64,000 bases of DNA from the NCBI GenBank assembly GCA_023430975.1, contig JAEYYB010000071.1, positions 79,234 to 143,233 of the forward strand, read 5' to 3'. The notes under the pieces were generated by a model that saw only the letters and a list, made by a program, of their open reading frames with translations, ran no database searches and was not told the DNA's origin. Shown here in pieces: positions 47,358 to 56,092 of this stretch (its first letter is position 1; the number at the start of each line of letters is the position of its first letter). The translations under genes were made by a program, and so were the position numbers. This DNA is from Bacillota bacterium (GTDB lineage Bacteria; Bacillota; Clostridia; Acetivibrionales; DSM-2933).

Positions 47358-48092
47358 TTATTCTTTGAAAATTATAACAGTTATATTATCCTCTCCACCC
47401 ATTTCATTAGAATCTCCTACCAGTTTTTCACAAGCAAGATCCAAGTCATCGTTATTTTTCACTATTTCAAGTATTTTTTCTTCATTTAACATATTAGTTA
47501 AGCCGTCAGTACACATTAGTACAATATCGTTTTCCATTATATCATATGTATAAGTATCAACTTCTAACACCTCACCACAACCTAAAGCTCTTGTTATAAG
47601 ATTTTTATTGGGGTGTTTTTCAGCTTCCTCCTTGGTAAGTGTACCATTTCTAACTAGTTCTTCAATATATGAATGATCTATAGTAAGCTTTTCTATTTTA
47701 TTATCGCGTATCAGATATACTCTACTGTCTCCTACATGTCCAATATACAGCCGCTTATTAACAACTACAGCTGCAATAAGGGTTGTGCCCATACCGGAAT
47801 CTGTTTCATTTTCAAGGGATTTTTTATAGACATCTATATTGGCCTTCTCAATAACTGATTTGATGGCCTTTTCAATATCCTCGCCCTCTTTAAAGATATC
47901 AGGATTTTCAGATATATTTTTGCTTATTGATTCTACAGCAGCCTTACTTGCAATTTCCCCGGAGTTATGTCCACCCATTCCGTCCGCAATTATAAACGCA
48001 ACAGGAATACCTGGAAGGCCTGCCAATATATTGTAGCTATCTTCATTAATCTCTCTGACTTTCCCTTTATCACATCTGACCCCGAATTTCAC
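47358..48092 (-). CDS. stp: PP2C-type Ser/Thr phosphatase (Stp/PrpC)
   Basis: Reverses phosphorylation by PrkC. A 244-residue PP2C with the metal-binding motifs REINEDSY, VAFIIADGMGGHNSGE (about 34-49), GTTLIAAVV, HVGDSRVYLI and the terminal GGEDNITVII. The start GTG 48092 (MKFGVRCDKGK) is chosen because AAGGAG lies seven bases upstream; a longer frame starts inside a family 4 repeat and would add an unrelated basic stretch. The gap to prkC is about 120 bases. rlmN lies upstream. Confidence 0.93.
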   Translation of the reverse strand: MKFGVRCDKGKVREINEDSYNILAGLPGIPVAFIIADGMGGHNSGEIASKAAVESISKNISENPDIFKEGEDIEKAIKSVIEKANIDVYKKSLENETDSGMGTTLIAAVVVNKRLYIGHVGDSRVYLIRDNKIEKLTIDHSYIEELVRNGTLTKEEAEKHPNKNLITRALGCGEVLEVDTYTYDIMENDIVLMCTDGLTNMLNEEKILEIVKNNDDLDLACEKLVGDSNEMGGEDNITVIIFKE

Positions 48093-48122
48093 CAAACCAC
48101 TCCTTAGCATGGACAATTTGTA

Positions 48123-48208
48123 AAAATTAAATCGCTTGCATTTTTGCAACCTTGGTTGTTGTCGTGAGAAATTATGGTTAGTATACAATATAATTTCTCA
48201 GACATAAT
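48123..48208. repeat. Family 4 repeat
   Basis: AAATCGCTTGCATTTTTGCA, then TTGGTTGTTGTCGTGAGAAA, then AAATTATGGTTAGTATACAATATAATTT-type palindrome ending CAGACATAA. Closest relative of the copy at 31027. Confidence 0.7.
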
Positions 48209-48211
48209 TAA

Positions 48212-49264
48212 CTATATTTTTTGTTCCCTTAATCCATCTGTTATGCTTTTCCTTAGCTGTCCACATGCTGCATCAATATCACTGCCGAGTTCCCGTCTTA
48301 CAGTTGTTTCAATTCCCTGCTTTTCAAGAATATTTTTAAATTTTTGTATTTTATCCATCCTGGCTCTTCTAAACTCATTGCCTTCAATTGAATTAACCGG
48401 TATTAGATTCACATGTCCGAGCATCCCTTTAAGCCTTTGGGAAAGCTCCTTTGCATTTTCCGGCGAATCATTCAGATCCGATACCATTGCATACTCAAAT
48501 GTTATTCTTCTACCAGTTACCTCTGTATATATCTTACATGCTTCAATCAATTTGTCAATAGAATATGCTTTATTTACAGGCATTATTTTTTCTCTTATTT
48601 CGTTATTAGGGGCATGCAAAGATATGGAGAGTGTAACCGGAAGGTTTTCCCCTGCAAGCTTAATTATTTGCGGTACAAGGCCGCAGGTTGATACCGATAT
48701 ATGTCTCAATCCGATATTAAGGCCTTCCTTATGATTTACCAGCTTTAAAAATTTAATGAGATTCTCATAGTTATCCAGGGGTTCTCCAATGCCCATAATT
48801 ACGACATTACCTACCCTTACTCCCTGATCTCTTTCAATTGTAAGAATCTGGTCTACCATTTCACCGCCGGTAAGGTTTCTTCCAAAATCTATCCCTGTTG
48901 ACGCACAGAATTTACACCCCATTTTGCAGCCTGCCTGTGAAGAAATACACGCTGTAAACCCATGTTTATAACTCATAAGAACACTCTCTATAATGTTTCC
49001 GTCAGCATATTCCAAAACATATTTTACTGTTCCATCAATATTAGAAACCAGCCTGTTACGGATCTTAATCCTGTCAAACCTGAATCTTTCCTTCAATGCC
49101 TGCCTTAAATCCTTGGAGATATTTGTCATTTCATCTATGGACATAACACCCTTGTGACACCATTGGAATATCTGTTTTGCCCTGAATTTAGGCTGTCCCA
49201 TTGATATAAGTGCTTCTTCCAGTTCTTCTATTGTCAAATCAATTAAATTCAGCTTATTTCCCAT
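48212..49264 (-). CDS. rlmN: 23S rRNA/tRNA adenine-C2 methyltransferase RlmN
   Basis: Radical SAM enzyme that methylates A2503 of 23S rRNA and A37 of some tRNAs. The 350-residue protein has the N-terminal MGQPKFRAKQIFQW helical part, the FeS motif CKMGCKFC (about 110-117), GIGEPLDNY (about 167) and the resolving Cys near the end in DIDAACGQL (about 337). It starts one base after the rsmB stop. Part of the priA-def-fmt-DUF116-rsmB-rlmN translation cluster. Confidence 0.97.
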   Translation of the reverse strand: MGNKLNLIDLTIEELEEALISMGQPKFRAKQIFQWCHKGVMSIDEMTNISKDLRQALKERFRFDRIKIRNRLVSNIDGTVKYVLEYADGNIIESVLMSYKHGFTACISSQAGCKMGCKFCASTGIDFGRNLTGGEMVDQILTIERDQGVRVGNVVIMGIGEPLDNYENLIKFLKLVNHKEGLNIGLRHISVSTCGLVPQIIKLAGENLPVTLSISLHAPNNEIREKIMPVNKAYSIDKLIEACKIYTEVTGRRITFEYAMVSDLNDSPENAKELSQRLKGMLGHVNLIPVNSIEGNEFRRARMDKIQKFKNILEKQGIETTVRRELGSDIDAACGQLRKSITDGLREQKI

Positions 49265-49265
49265 A

Positions 49266-50615
49266 CTATCCTCTTTTTCTCATTTTTGCTACAAAAAATC
49301 CATCTATTTTGTTTATGTTGGGGTATAATTCAATATATCCATTTCCTGAGTATTCCTTTAAAACATCAGGTAATAATTCAGTAAATTCCTCGAAACTAAA
49401 ATCTTTATTCAAAGTCAGGAATTTTTCTACCAAATCCCTGTTTTCTTCCTTTCCGATTGTACAAGTACTATATACAATAAAACCACCAGGCTTAACATAT
49501 TTTGATGCAGCATTTAATATCTTAAGCTGAAGGTCTGTTATCTCCTTAATATCAGACATGGTCCTGGCCCATTTTATATCGGGTTTTTTTCTTATTATAC
49601 CATATCCTGTACATGGTGCATCAACCAGCACTCTGTCTGCCTTTTCCAGTAAACTTTCATCCACCATCACAGCATCATAAACTTCCGCTTTTATTATGCT
49701 TATACCTAGCCGCTCTGCCGCCTCATTAATCAGATTAATCTTATGTTCGTGAATATCCCTGGCTATAATTTGGCCTTTGTTTTCCATTAGCTGAGCCATA
49801 TGTGTAGTCTTGCCGCCAGGTGCACTACAAACATCAACAACCAGATCACCGGGTTTTGGGTCAAGAATTTTTGCAGATAACATGGAGCTTTCATCCTGCA
49901 CCTGAAAATGACCCATTTTGTATGAATCCAGTTTTAAAAATGATCCGGGATTTTTAAGTATCAGTGCTTCTTCTACGGCTTTTCCCGCCTCTAACTGTAC
50001 TCCATTTTCCGATAAATTTGCAATTAGCTCTTCCTTTGATGTCCTAATTGTATTTACTCTTATGGTAAACTCCGGCACCTGGTTATTACTAATAAGCAAG
50101 TCCTCAGTAAAATCAAAACCGAAAGCTGACAGCCATTCCTTTACCAGCCAATCGGGGTGGGAGTATTTAACGGACAAATATTGAACTGGATCCTTTTGCT
50201 TGTCCGGATATGTAATGCTGTCCTTCTTCCTTGCTATATTTCTCAGCACACCATTAACAAAACCGCTTGAAGCCGCATGCCCATACTTTTTAGCCAGCTT
50301 GACGCTTTCGTTGCATGCTGCAGACTCCGGAATCCTGTCCATGTATAATATCTGATAAACTCCAAGCCTAAGCAAATTAAGTATCCAGGGCGATATTTTT
50401 TTTAGCTTTGTACTGGAAAAACTGCTTATTACATAGTCGATGGACAGCTTCCACTTTATTGTTCCATACACCAAATCCGTTATAAATGCCCTGTCTACAT
50501 CCTTAAGAGTATTGCCCTCAAGCTGCTTGTTTAAAGCAATGTTAGAATAGGCACCTTTTTCGTTTATCTCGTAAATTGTTTTTAATGCAATTTCTCTTGG
50601 TAAATCTATAGCCAT
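49266..50615 (-). CDS. rsmB: 16S rRNA m5C967 methyltransferase RsmB
   Basis: SAM-dependent cytosine-C5 methyltransferase for 16S rRNA. About 449 residues, with an N-terminal NusB-like RNA-binding domain (about 1-130, ending near SGFVNGVLRNIAR) and a catalytic domain with DVCSAPGGKTTHMAQL (about 255-270), VLVDAPCTGYG (about 322, first active-site Cys) and YSTCTIGKEENRD (about 383, nucleophilic Cys). Directly coupled to rlmN. No anomalies. Confidence 0.96.
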   Translation of the reverse strand: MAIDLPREIALKTIYEINEKGAYSNIALNKQLEGNTLKDVDRAFITDLVYGTIKWKLSIDYVISSFSSTKLKKISPWILNLLRLGVYQILYMDRIPESAACNESVKLAKKYGHAASSGFVNGVLRNIARKKDSITYPDKQKDPVQYLSVKYSHPDWLVKEWLSAFGFDFTEDLLISNNQVPEFTIRVNTIRTSKEELIANLSENGVQLEAGKAVEEALILKNPGSFLKLDSYKMGHFQVQDESSMLSAKILDPKPGDLVVDVCSAPGGKTTHMAQLMENKGQIIARDIHEHKINLINEAAERLGISIIKAEVYDAVMVDESLLEKADRVLVDAPCTGYGIIRKKPDIKWARTMSDIKEITDLQLKILNAASKYVKPGGFIVYSTCTIGKEENRDLVEKFLTLNKDFSFEEFTELLPDVLKEYSGNGYIELYPNINKIDGFFVAKMRKRG

Positions 50616-50700
50616 ATTAAGTCTCTCTTTTTAAAATTTTTACTTTCTTTTATTGTTATTAATAAATTTAATTATATCAAAGCATGAATGGAAATCATGA

Positions 50701-51447
50701 CTAAGCAATAATGCTAATTAACTTATTCCTAAGGGTTTCCACATCTACAAAGGTGTCCTTACAGGGACCATTGGGCCTCTCGTTTGTTACACCAATTACA
50801 CATAAATTCTTAACATCAAATATACCACTTATAAGGTCTCTTTCACAAGCTACTGCTACTACGATTTTAGGTTTCTCTTTCATTATGATATTTCTCGCTG
50901 CCGTGCCGCCTGTTACTACCAGCACCTTTATTCCCATATCAATGGACATGTTTTTAATATCTCCAATGGTGCAAAGGCCACAGTTTTTGCAATTTTTTAT
51001 GTCGGCAGTTATTTTTATTTTACATTCAAAGTTCTGAAGACAATGGGGTAAAATCAGCAGCACATCTTTAGGCTTAAACTTTACACCCGCTGACTCAGTC
51101 AATATATTGTTGATATTTATATAAAATCTCCGAATGGTATCCTTATTATTCCTTAAAAATTTCAAAAAAATAGATATGAGCGGGAATAGAACATTGAGGC
51201 TCCATTTTGCGAAAACAGCCATTGAAGGTTTTATTTTCTTAGTCTTGTAAGCTGTAAGAATAATAGGAATTGATAAAGCCAAAAGTGTTGTTACTCCTCC
51301 GAAAGTAACAATAGCTAGAAATATTATGAAATTATAATTGGAAATAGTAAAATTGCGGTAAATAAATGCCATGCCCGAAATTATCAGGCATAATGCAAAT
51401 ATAACCGCTATAGAGAAATATATAAACTTCTTCAAATATTTATCCAA
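50701..51447 (-). CDS. DUF116 membrane protein
   Basis: A 248-residue DUF116 protein with two or three membrane segments in the first 85 residues, then a cytoplasmic part. It contains a Cys-rich stretch HCLQNFEC...CKNCGLC (about 136-158) and VVAVACERDLISG with another Cys, so it may bind metal or FeS. The family is often found next to fmt and rsmB in Clostridia; function unknown. It overlaps fmt by eight bases and has the same direction. Confidence 0.88.
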   Translation of the reverse strand: MDKYLKKFIYFSIAVIFALCLIISGMAFIYRNFTISNYNFIIFLAIVTFGGVTTLLALSIPIILTAYKTKKIKPSMAVFAKWSLNVLFPLISIFLKFLRNNKDTIRRFYININNILTESAGVKFKPKDVLLILPHCLQNFECKIKITADIKNCKNCGLCTIGDIKNMSIDMGIKVLVVTGGTAARNIIMKEKPKIVVAVACERDLISGIFDVKNLCVIGVTNERPNGPCKDTFVDVETLRNKLISIIA

Positions 51448-52372
51448 TTACTTCACCTTCATTTATCTTATGTCCGCACAGATATTCTTCAATAGTCATT
51501 CTTCTTGCTGATTCAAGCTGTATCTCAAGGATGTTTATAATGCCTTCTCCGCAAGCAACAACCAACCCGCTTTTACTGCTCTTTATTATTGTACCTGGCT
51601 TATATCCTTCGTTTTTACCATCCATAAGCATGGTCTTCCACACTTTAAGCTTGGCGTCAAGATACTGGGTATAAGCACCCGGCCAAGGATTTGTGCCCCT
51701 TACAAGGTTGTGAATATCCCATGCACTTTTCGTCCAATCAATAGCTCCTGTTTCTTTTTTCATCATAGGTGCATTTGTGGCTTCCTCTTCCGGTTGTTTT
51801 TCCCTTTTCAGTGCACCTTGTTTAAGAGATTCCAGCGTTTCCATGAGAACCTCTGCACCCACTATGGACAAGCAGTCATGAAGTTCTCCTGCTGTCATAT
51901 CAACCGGAATTTCCACTTCACGCTTTATTAGCATATCCCCTGTATCCATACCCACATCAGTGTACATTGTTGTTATGCCTGTTTTTTTCTCACCGTTAAT
52001 AACAGCCCACTGAATTGGTGCAGCTCCTCTGTATTTTGGCAGAAGTGAGCCATGGACATTAATACACCCCATGGGTGGAAGCTCAAGGATATCCTGAGGC
52101 AGAATCCTCCCATAAGCTACAGTTACAAACAAGTCTGGCTTTAATGCCTCCAATTGTTTATAAAACTCACCTGTTCTTATTTTTTCAGGCTGCAGTACAG
52201 TTATATCATTTTCCTGTGCATACACCTTAACAGGCGGTGGTGTCATTTTATTTCCTCTGCCCTTTGGCTTATCCGGCTGCGTAACGGCAGCCACTACATT
52301 GTATTTATTCTCAACCAGCATTTTAATGCTTGGAACTGCAAACTCTGGAGTCCCCATGAAGACTATTCTCAA
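51440..52372 (-). CDS. fmt: Methionyl-tRNA formyltransferase
   Basis: Formylates initiator Met-tRNA. The start TTG 52372 gives MRIVFMGTPEFAVPS, the canonical N-terminus, with GAGGAG eight bases away; an in-frame GTG nine bases upstream overlaps that site. The catalytic region shows INVHGSLLPKYRGAAPIQWA (His and Asn near 105-110) and the DTGDM loop. About 310 residues, normal length, with the C-terminal OB-like domain. It is preceded by def, separated by a family 3 repeat. Confidence 0.96.
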   Translation of the reverse strand: MRIVFMGTPEFAVPSIKMLVENKYNVVAAVTQPDKPKGRGNKMTPPPVKVYAQENDITVLQPEKIRTGEFYKQLEALKPDLFVTVAYGRILPQDILELPPMGCINVHGSLLPKYRGAAPIQWAVINGEKKTGITTMYTDVGMDTGDMLIKREVEIPVDMTAGELHDCLSIVGAEVLMETLESLKQGALKREKQPEEEATNAPMMKKETGAIDWTKSAWDIHNLVRGTNPWPGAYTQYLDAKLKVWKTMLMDGKNEGYKPGTIIKSSKSGLVVACGEGIINILEIQLESARRMTIEEYLCGHKINEGEVIG

Positions 52373-52394
52373 TACTCTCACTCCTCATAATCCT

Positions 52395-52500
52395 TAGTAA
52401 TGGCTAAGAAATAACATCCAATTCTCATCTTCCAAAACCCCGTTGAATCATCGGGATCCTGTCCTTGAGAATAATCGTTATTTCTAAGGCATTCCTTAAT
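52395..52500. repeat. Family 3 repeat between def and fmt
   Basis: TTAGTAATGGCTAAGAAATAAC at one end and GTTATTTCTAAGGCATTCCTTAA at the other; interior CATCCAATTCTCATC, CCAAAACCC, TCGGG, GTCCTTGAGA. A close relative lies at 55833-55934. Confidence 0.75.
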
Positions 52501-52531
52501 CACTTATGATTTTTTCAACCTTGATTCTTTC

Positions 52532-53038
52532 CTAATCTATATCATCTTTTTTCTTTGATTTTTGTCTTTTTTCATTGTTGAGGTCGCTTTTATTTATGAT
52601 CTTTTCTGCTCGATCTGTAAACAATACACCATTTAAGTGGTCAATTTCGTGGCATAATGCCCTTGCTAAAAGTCCTTCTCCCTCAATCACTATATCCTGA
52701 CCTTTCAAATTTTTTGCCTCTACAGTTACTTTATAAGGCCTACTGACCTCACCTACCACATCAGGTACACTTAAGCACCCTTCAATTTCAGTTTCTTCAC
52801 CATCTTCTTTAACGATTTTTGGATTTATAAGTTCAAGGAGTCCTTTACCTACATCGATTACTACTATTCTCTTTAAAATTCCTACCTGTGGAGCAGCAAG
52901 GCCAACACCATCGGATTCATACATAGTTTCCGCCATGTCCTTTACAAGCTCAACTATTCTTTCATCAATAGTGCCAACTTCCCTTGCCTTCTTCCTTAAA
53001 ACTTCATCCCCGTCTTCCCTAATAATCCTTATTGCCAT
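52532..53038 (-). CDS. def: Peptide deformylase
   Basis: Removes the formyl group from nascent proteins. The 168-residue protein has the three deformylase motifs: GVGLAAPQVG (about 44-53), EGCLSVPD (about 87-94, metal-binding Cys) and HEIDHLNG (about 130-137, metal-binding His pair and catalytic Glu). The C-terminus is a charged Lys/Asp-rich tail. GGAGG precedes the ATG. It lies between priA and fmt, with family 1 and family 3 repeats on either side. Confidence 0.97.
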   Translation of the reverse strand: MAIRIIREDGDEVLRKKAREVGTIDERIVELVKDMAETMYESDGVGLAAPQVGILKRIVVIDVGKGLLELINPKIVKEDGEETEIEGCLSVPDVVGEVSRPYKVTVEAKNLKGQDIVIEGEGLLARALCHEIDHLNGVLFTDRAEKIINKSDLNNEKRQKSKKKDDID

Positions 53039-53112
53039 AAAAGATCTCCTCCAAAAATTTATAATTAAAAGATTAATTATTAATTACATTTAATATATAT
53101 TGAATGTAATAT

Positions 53113-53209
53113 ATTAAAAGTGATAAATCTATTACATTTGTCTTAAGCAAATCCCGTTGAACCGTTCGTTATTTGCTCCGCCAAATATAAGATTATTAAC
53201 ACTTTTAAT
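53113..53209. repeat. Family 1 repeat, 97-bp full copy
   Basis: ATTAAAAGTGATAAATC to GATTATTAACACTTTTAAT, with TA on both sides. A stray right-end piece (ATTTTTAATATAG) follows at about 53221. Confidence 0.85.
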
Positions 53210-53255
53210 ATAGATTAATCATTTTTAATATAGCCTTAAAATTCACATTTTAAAA

Positions 53256-55712
53256 TTATAACATATTAAATGGATTTATATCCATACTCATTTCTACACA
53301 GTATTTATCAAATTTTTTGTACAATTTGTCTCTAACCCCTGTAAAGGCATCAACGATATTGTCTATATCATAACATTTAATGATAATCCTCCATCTGTAT
53401 TTCTTTTTTATGAATGCAAGGGGTGCCCTCATAGGTCCATAAACCTCAGGCTTTGCATTGCAGCCTTCCATAAGCTCATTAATTGTTCCTCCCGCTTCTT
53501 TTGCACTAGCTGCTGCAATTTTATCATCCGGGCCGCTGATGATAATCACGCCTATATTGGTAAAAGGCGGATAACCAAGCTTCTCCCTAATCAATATTTC
53601 ATGTTTGTAAAATCCAATATAATCATGGTTGCAAGCAGTTAATATACTAAAGTCTTCTGTATTATAGGACTGAATTATTACCCTTCCCTTAAGCTGCCCG
53701 CGACCTGCACGTCCTGCAACCTGTGTAATAAGCTGAAATGTCTTCTCAGATGCTCTGAAGTCGCCTAGATTCAACATGCTGTCTGCCGCTAACACACCTA
53801 CTAGTGTAACATTTGGGAAATCATGCCCTTTAGCTATCATTTGAGTGCCTATCATTATATTTATGTTTTTTTCTTTAAAAGTGGTAAGAATTTTTTCATG
53901 AGAATCTTTAGCCGCAGTGGTATCCATGTCCATCCTGATAACCGAACACCCATCAAATGCCTTCCTCGCTTCGTCCTCAATCTTTTGCGTACCTGTACCA
54001 AAGTGTCTGATGCTTCTGCTGTTACACTTTGGACATGATGCAGGGTTCTTAACGGTAAAACCGCAGTAGTGGCATATAAGCCTTTCATTATTGGCATGAT
54101 AAGTCAGGTTAATACTGCAATTTGGGCATTTCATGGTAAATCCGCAGCTCCTGCATATAACAAAGGATGAATACCCTCGTCTGTTCAAAAAAAGTATTGT
54201 TTGCTGCTTAAGCTCAACATTCTTTTTGATTTCCTGTGCAAGCTTGCCGCTAAACATAGATCGGTTTCCTTCGTTGAGCTCATTTCGCATGTCAACAATT
54301 TCTACCTTTGGCAGAACTGCATTATTGGGCCGCTCCAACATTTTATATATGCCTATTTCGCCTCTTGCTGCCCTATAATATGTCTCAACTGAGGGTGTGG
54401 CCGAACCATAGAGCAATAAGGCATTATTTGCAATGCACCGTTCCCTGGCTATGTCCCTGGCATGATATTTGGGAGTTGTTTCAGACTTATAGGAGCTTTC
54501 ATGCTCTTCATCGATTATTATTATTCCCAATCTTTCCAATGGAGCAAAAACAGCTGATCTTGCTCCTACAACAACCCTCTTCTTACCATCCCTTATAAGC
54601 CTCCACTGATCATATCTCTGCCCCGCCGAGAGCCTGCTGTGCAGCACTGCAACTTCGTCCCCGAACCTGCTTTTAAACCGTTCAACCATCTGAGGTGTAA
54701 GGGAAATTTCAGGTACTAATACAATCGCACTCATACCTCTATCAAAGCATGCCTTAATAAGCTGTAAATAAACCTCTGTCTTTCCGCTTCCTGTTACCCC
54801 ATGAAGCAATGCTTCGTAAAATTCTCCGGTTTCAATTTTTCCCAGTGCATCCTTTAGTACTATTTCCTGCTCCGCTGTTGGTAAGAAGGCTTCTGTCCTT
54901 TCATAGGTTCTACCTGTATAAGGGTCTCTTTTAACTTCAACCTCCTTATAATATATATACCCATGTTTTTGCAATGTATTTACAGAACTTGAGGAAGCAC
55001 CTGAAAATTTAGTGATATCTGCGATTGAAAGGTACTCGGCTTCCTTTAATATTTCCAATACTCTTATCTGTTGAATACTTCTAATTTTATTTCCATTTAT
55101 GGCTTCATCAACATCTTTTACAGGTAGTGCCAAAGAGGCCACTCTCACTTTCTTTTCTTTTGCCTTATTGATAAATTCCTCTTTTATCAAAATTATTTCT
55201 TCTTTTTCCATCCGCCTTATGTATTTACTAAAGGTTGTCTTATCGATATAAGCAGCCAGTTCTTCCAACCCGCACTCCCCGCCATTTTCAATAAGAGCAT
55301 CTATTATTTCCTGTATAGTTTGGTTATGATGATCTATATTCTTTATAAGAATTACAGATTTTATGCTTTTTACCCCCACTCCAGGAGGGAGCATACATTT
55401 TAATGCATCGTAATAAGTGCATATATACCTTTTTCTCATCCATCTGCATAAGGATATTGACCACTGATCCAGCCATTTAATATCATCTAAGACCTTCTTA
55501 ATATATTTAAGCCGATATGACGTATTAAGCTCTTTCGCATCTTCTATCCCTATAACAAAGCCTTCAGCATTCCTATTGGAATTTCCAAAAGGAACAATTA
55601 CTCTGCTACCGGGATAAACCTCTCCAATAAGGCTTTCAGGCACAAGGTATGAGTATTCCTTATCATATTCTCTTGATGAATCACTTAAAACAACTAAAGC
55701 AATACGGTTCAT
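53256..55712 (-). CDS. priA: Primosomal protein N' (replication restart helicase)
   Basis: Superfamily 2 helicase that restarts stalled forks. About 818 residues: N-terminal 3'-DNA-binding and winged-helix parts, then Walker A GVTGSGKTEVYL (about 300), DEEHESSYK (DEAH-type box), and the zinc-binding insertion with Cys pairs CRSCG, CPNC, CHYCG, CPKC (about 530-570), followed by helicase motifs ending GRAGRG. Start MNRIALVVLSDSS at 55712 follows AGAGG. First gene of the priA-to-thiN run. The upstream region contains three adjoining repeat pieces. Confidence 0.96.
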   Translation of the reverse strand: MNRIALVVLSDSSREYDKEYSYLVPESLIGEVYPGSRVIVPFGNSNRNAEGFVIGIEDAKELNTSYRLKYIKKVLDDIKWLDQWSISLCRWMRKRYICTYYDALKCMLPPGVGVKSIKSVILIKNIDHHNQTIQEIIDALIENGGECGLEELAAYIDKTTFSKYIRRMEKEEIILIKEEFINKAKEKKVRVASLALPVKDVDEAINGNKIRSIQQIRVLEILKEAEYLSIADITKFSGASSSSVNTLQKHGYIYYKEVEVKRDPYTGRTYERTEAFLPTAEQEIVLKDALGKIETGEFYEALLHGVTGSGKTEVYLQLIKACFDRGMSAIVLVPEISLTPQMVERFKSRFGDEVAVLHSRLSAGQRYDQWRLIRDGKKRVVVGARSAVFAPLERLGIIIIDEEHESSYKSETTPKYHARDIARERCIANNALLLYGSATPSVETYYRAARGEIGIYKMLERPNNAVLPKVEIVDMRNELNEGNRSMFSGKLAQEIKKNVELKQQTILFLNRRGYSSFVICRSCGFTMKCPNCSINLTYHANNERLICHYCGFTVKNPASCPKCNSRSIRHFGTGTQKIEDEARKAFDGCSVIRMDMDTTAAKDSHEKILTTFKEKNINIMIGTQMIAKGHDFPNVTLVGVLAADSMLNLGDFRASEKTFQLITQVAGRAGRGQLKGRVIIQSYNTEDFSILTACNHDYIGFYKHEILIREKLGYPPFTNIGVIIISGPDDKIAAASAKEAGGTINELMEGCNAKPEVYGPMRAPLAFIKKKYRWRIIIKCYDIDNIVDAFTGVRDKLYKKFDKYCVEMSMDINPFNML

Positions 55713-55748
55713 CAGATTCCTCTCTTCATAAAGCATGATTGAAATGTT

Positions 55749-55791
55749 ACTTACCGTTTTGAGCGTGTGTTCACGAGTTAAGTTAACTTAT
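55749..55791. repeat. Family 2 half copy upstream of priA
   Basis: GTTACTTACCGTTTTGAGC then GTGTGTTCACGAGTTAAGTTAACTTA; in reverse it matches the right half of the family 2 core (GACTTAATTCGTCAACACACGC...CGGAAGT). The last 24 bases recur at 58175. Confidence 0.55.
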
Positions 55792-55830
55792 ATTAAAAGT
55801 GAATAATCTTTTAGATTTATCACTTTTAAT
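55792..55830. repeat. Family 1 repeat, 39-bp miniature
   Basis: ATTAAAAGTGAATAATC joined to TTTTAGATTTATCACTTTTAAT; both tips are intact and the centre is gone. Confidence 0.8.
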
Positions 55831-55832
55831 AT

Positions 55833-55934
55833 AGTAATGGCTAAGAAATAACATCCAATTCTCATCGTCCAAAACCCTGTTAAATCGTCGGGAGTTTGTC
55901 CTTGAGATTATGAAGTTATTTCTAAGGCATTACT
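55833..55934. repeat. Family 3 repeat upstream of priA
   Basis: AGTAATGGCTAAGAAATAAC and GTTATTTCTAAGGCATTACT form inverted ends around CATCCAATTCTCATCGTCC, CCCTGTTAAATCGTCGGG and GTCCTTGAGA. The interior CCCTGTT...TCGGG differs slightly from the copy at 52395. Confidence 0.78.
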
Positions 55935-55994
55935 TATATAATATCATAATTTTCTAGACATAAACAAAATCATGAAATGATTTTTCCAGACATT

Positions 55995-56028
55995 AAAAAA
56001 ATTACCTGCCCAATCAGGTAATTTTTTT
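55995..56028 (-). terminator. Terminator after the tandem OB-fold gene
   Basis: AAAAAAATTACCTG and CAGGTAATTTTTTT pair around CCCAAT; T-tracts on both strands. It lies about 65 bases after the stop of the gene at 56093 and could also stop plus-strand transcripts. Confidence 0.85.
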
Positions 56029-56092
56029 ATATTTATCTCCTACCACAAACCAATATCAATGATAAATTTTTCAGCTATGTACTATAAATTGA

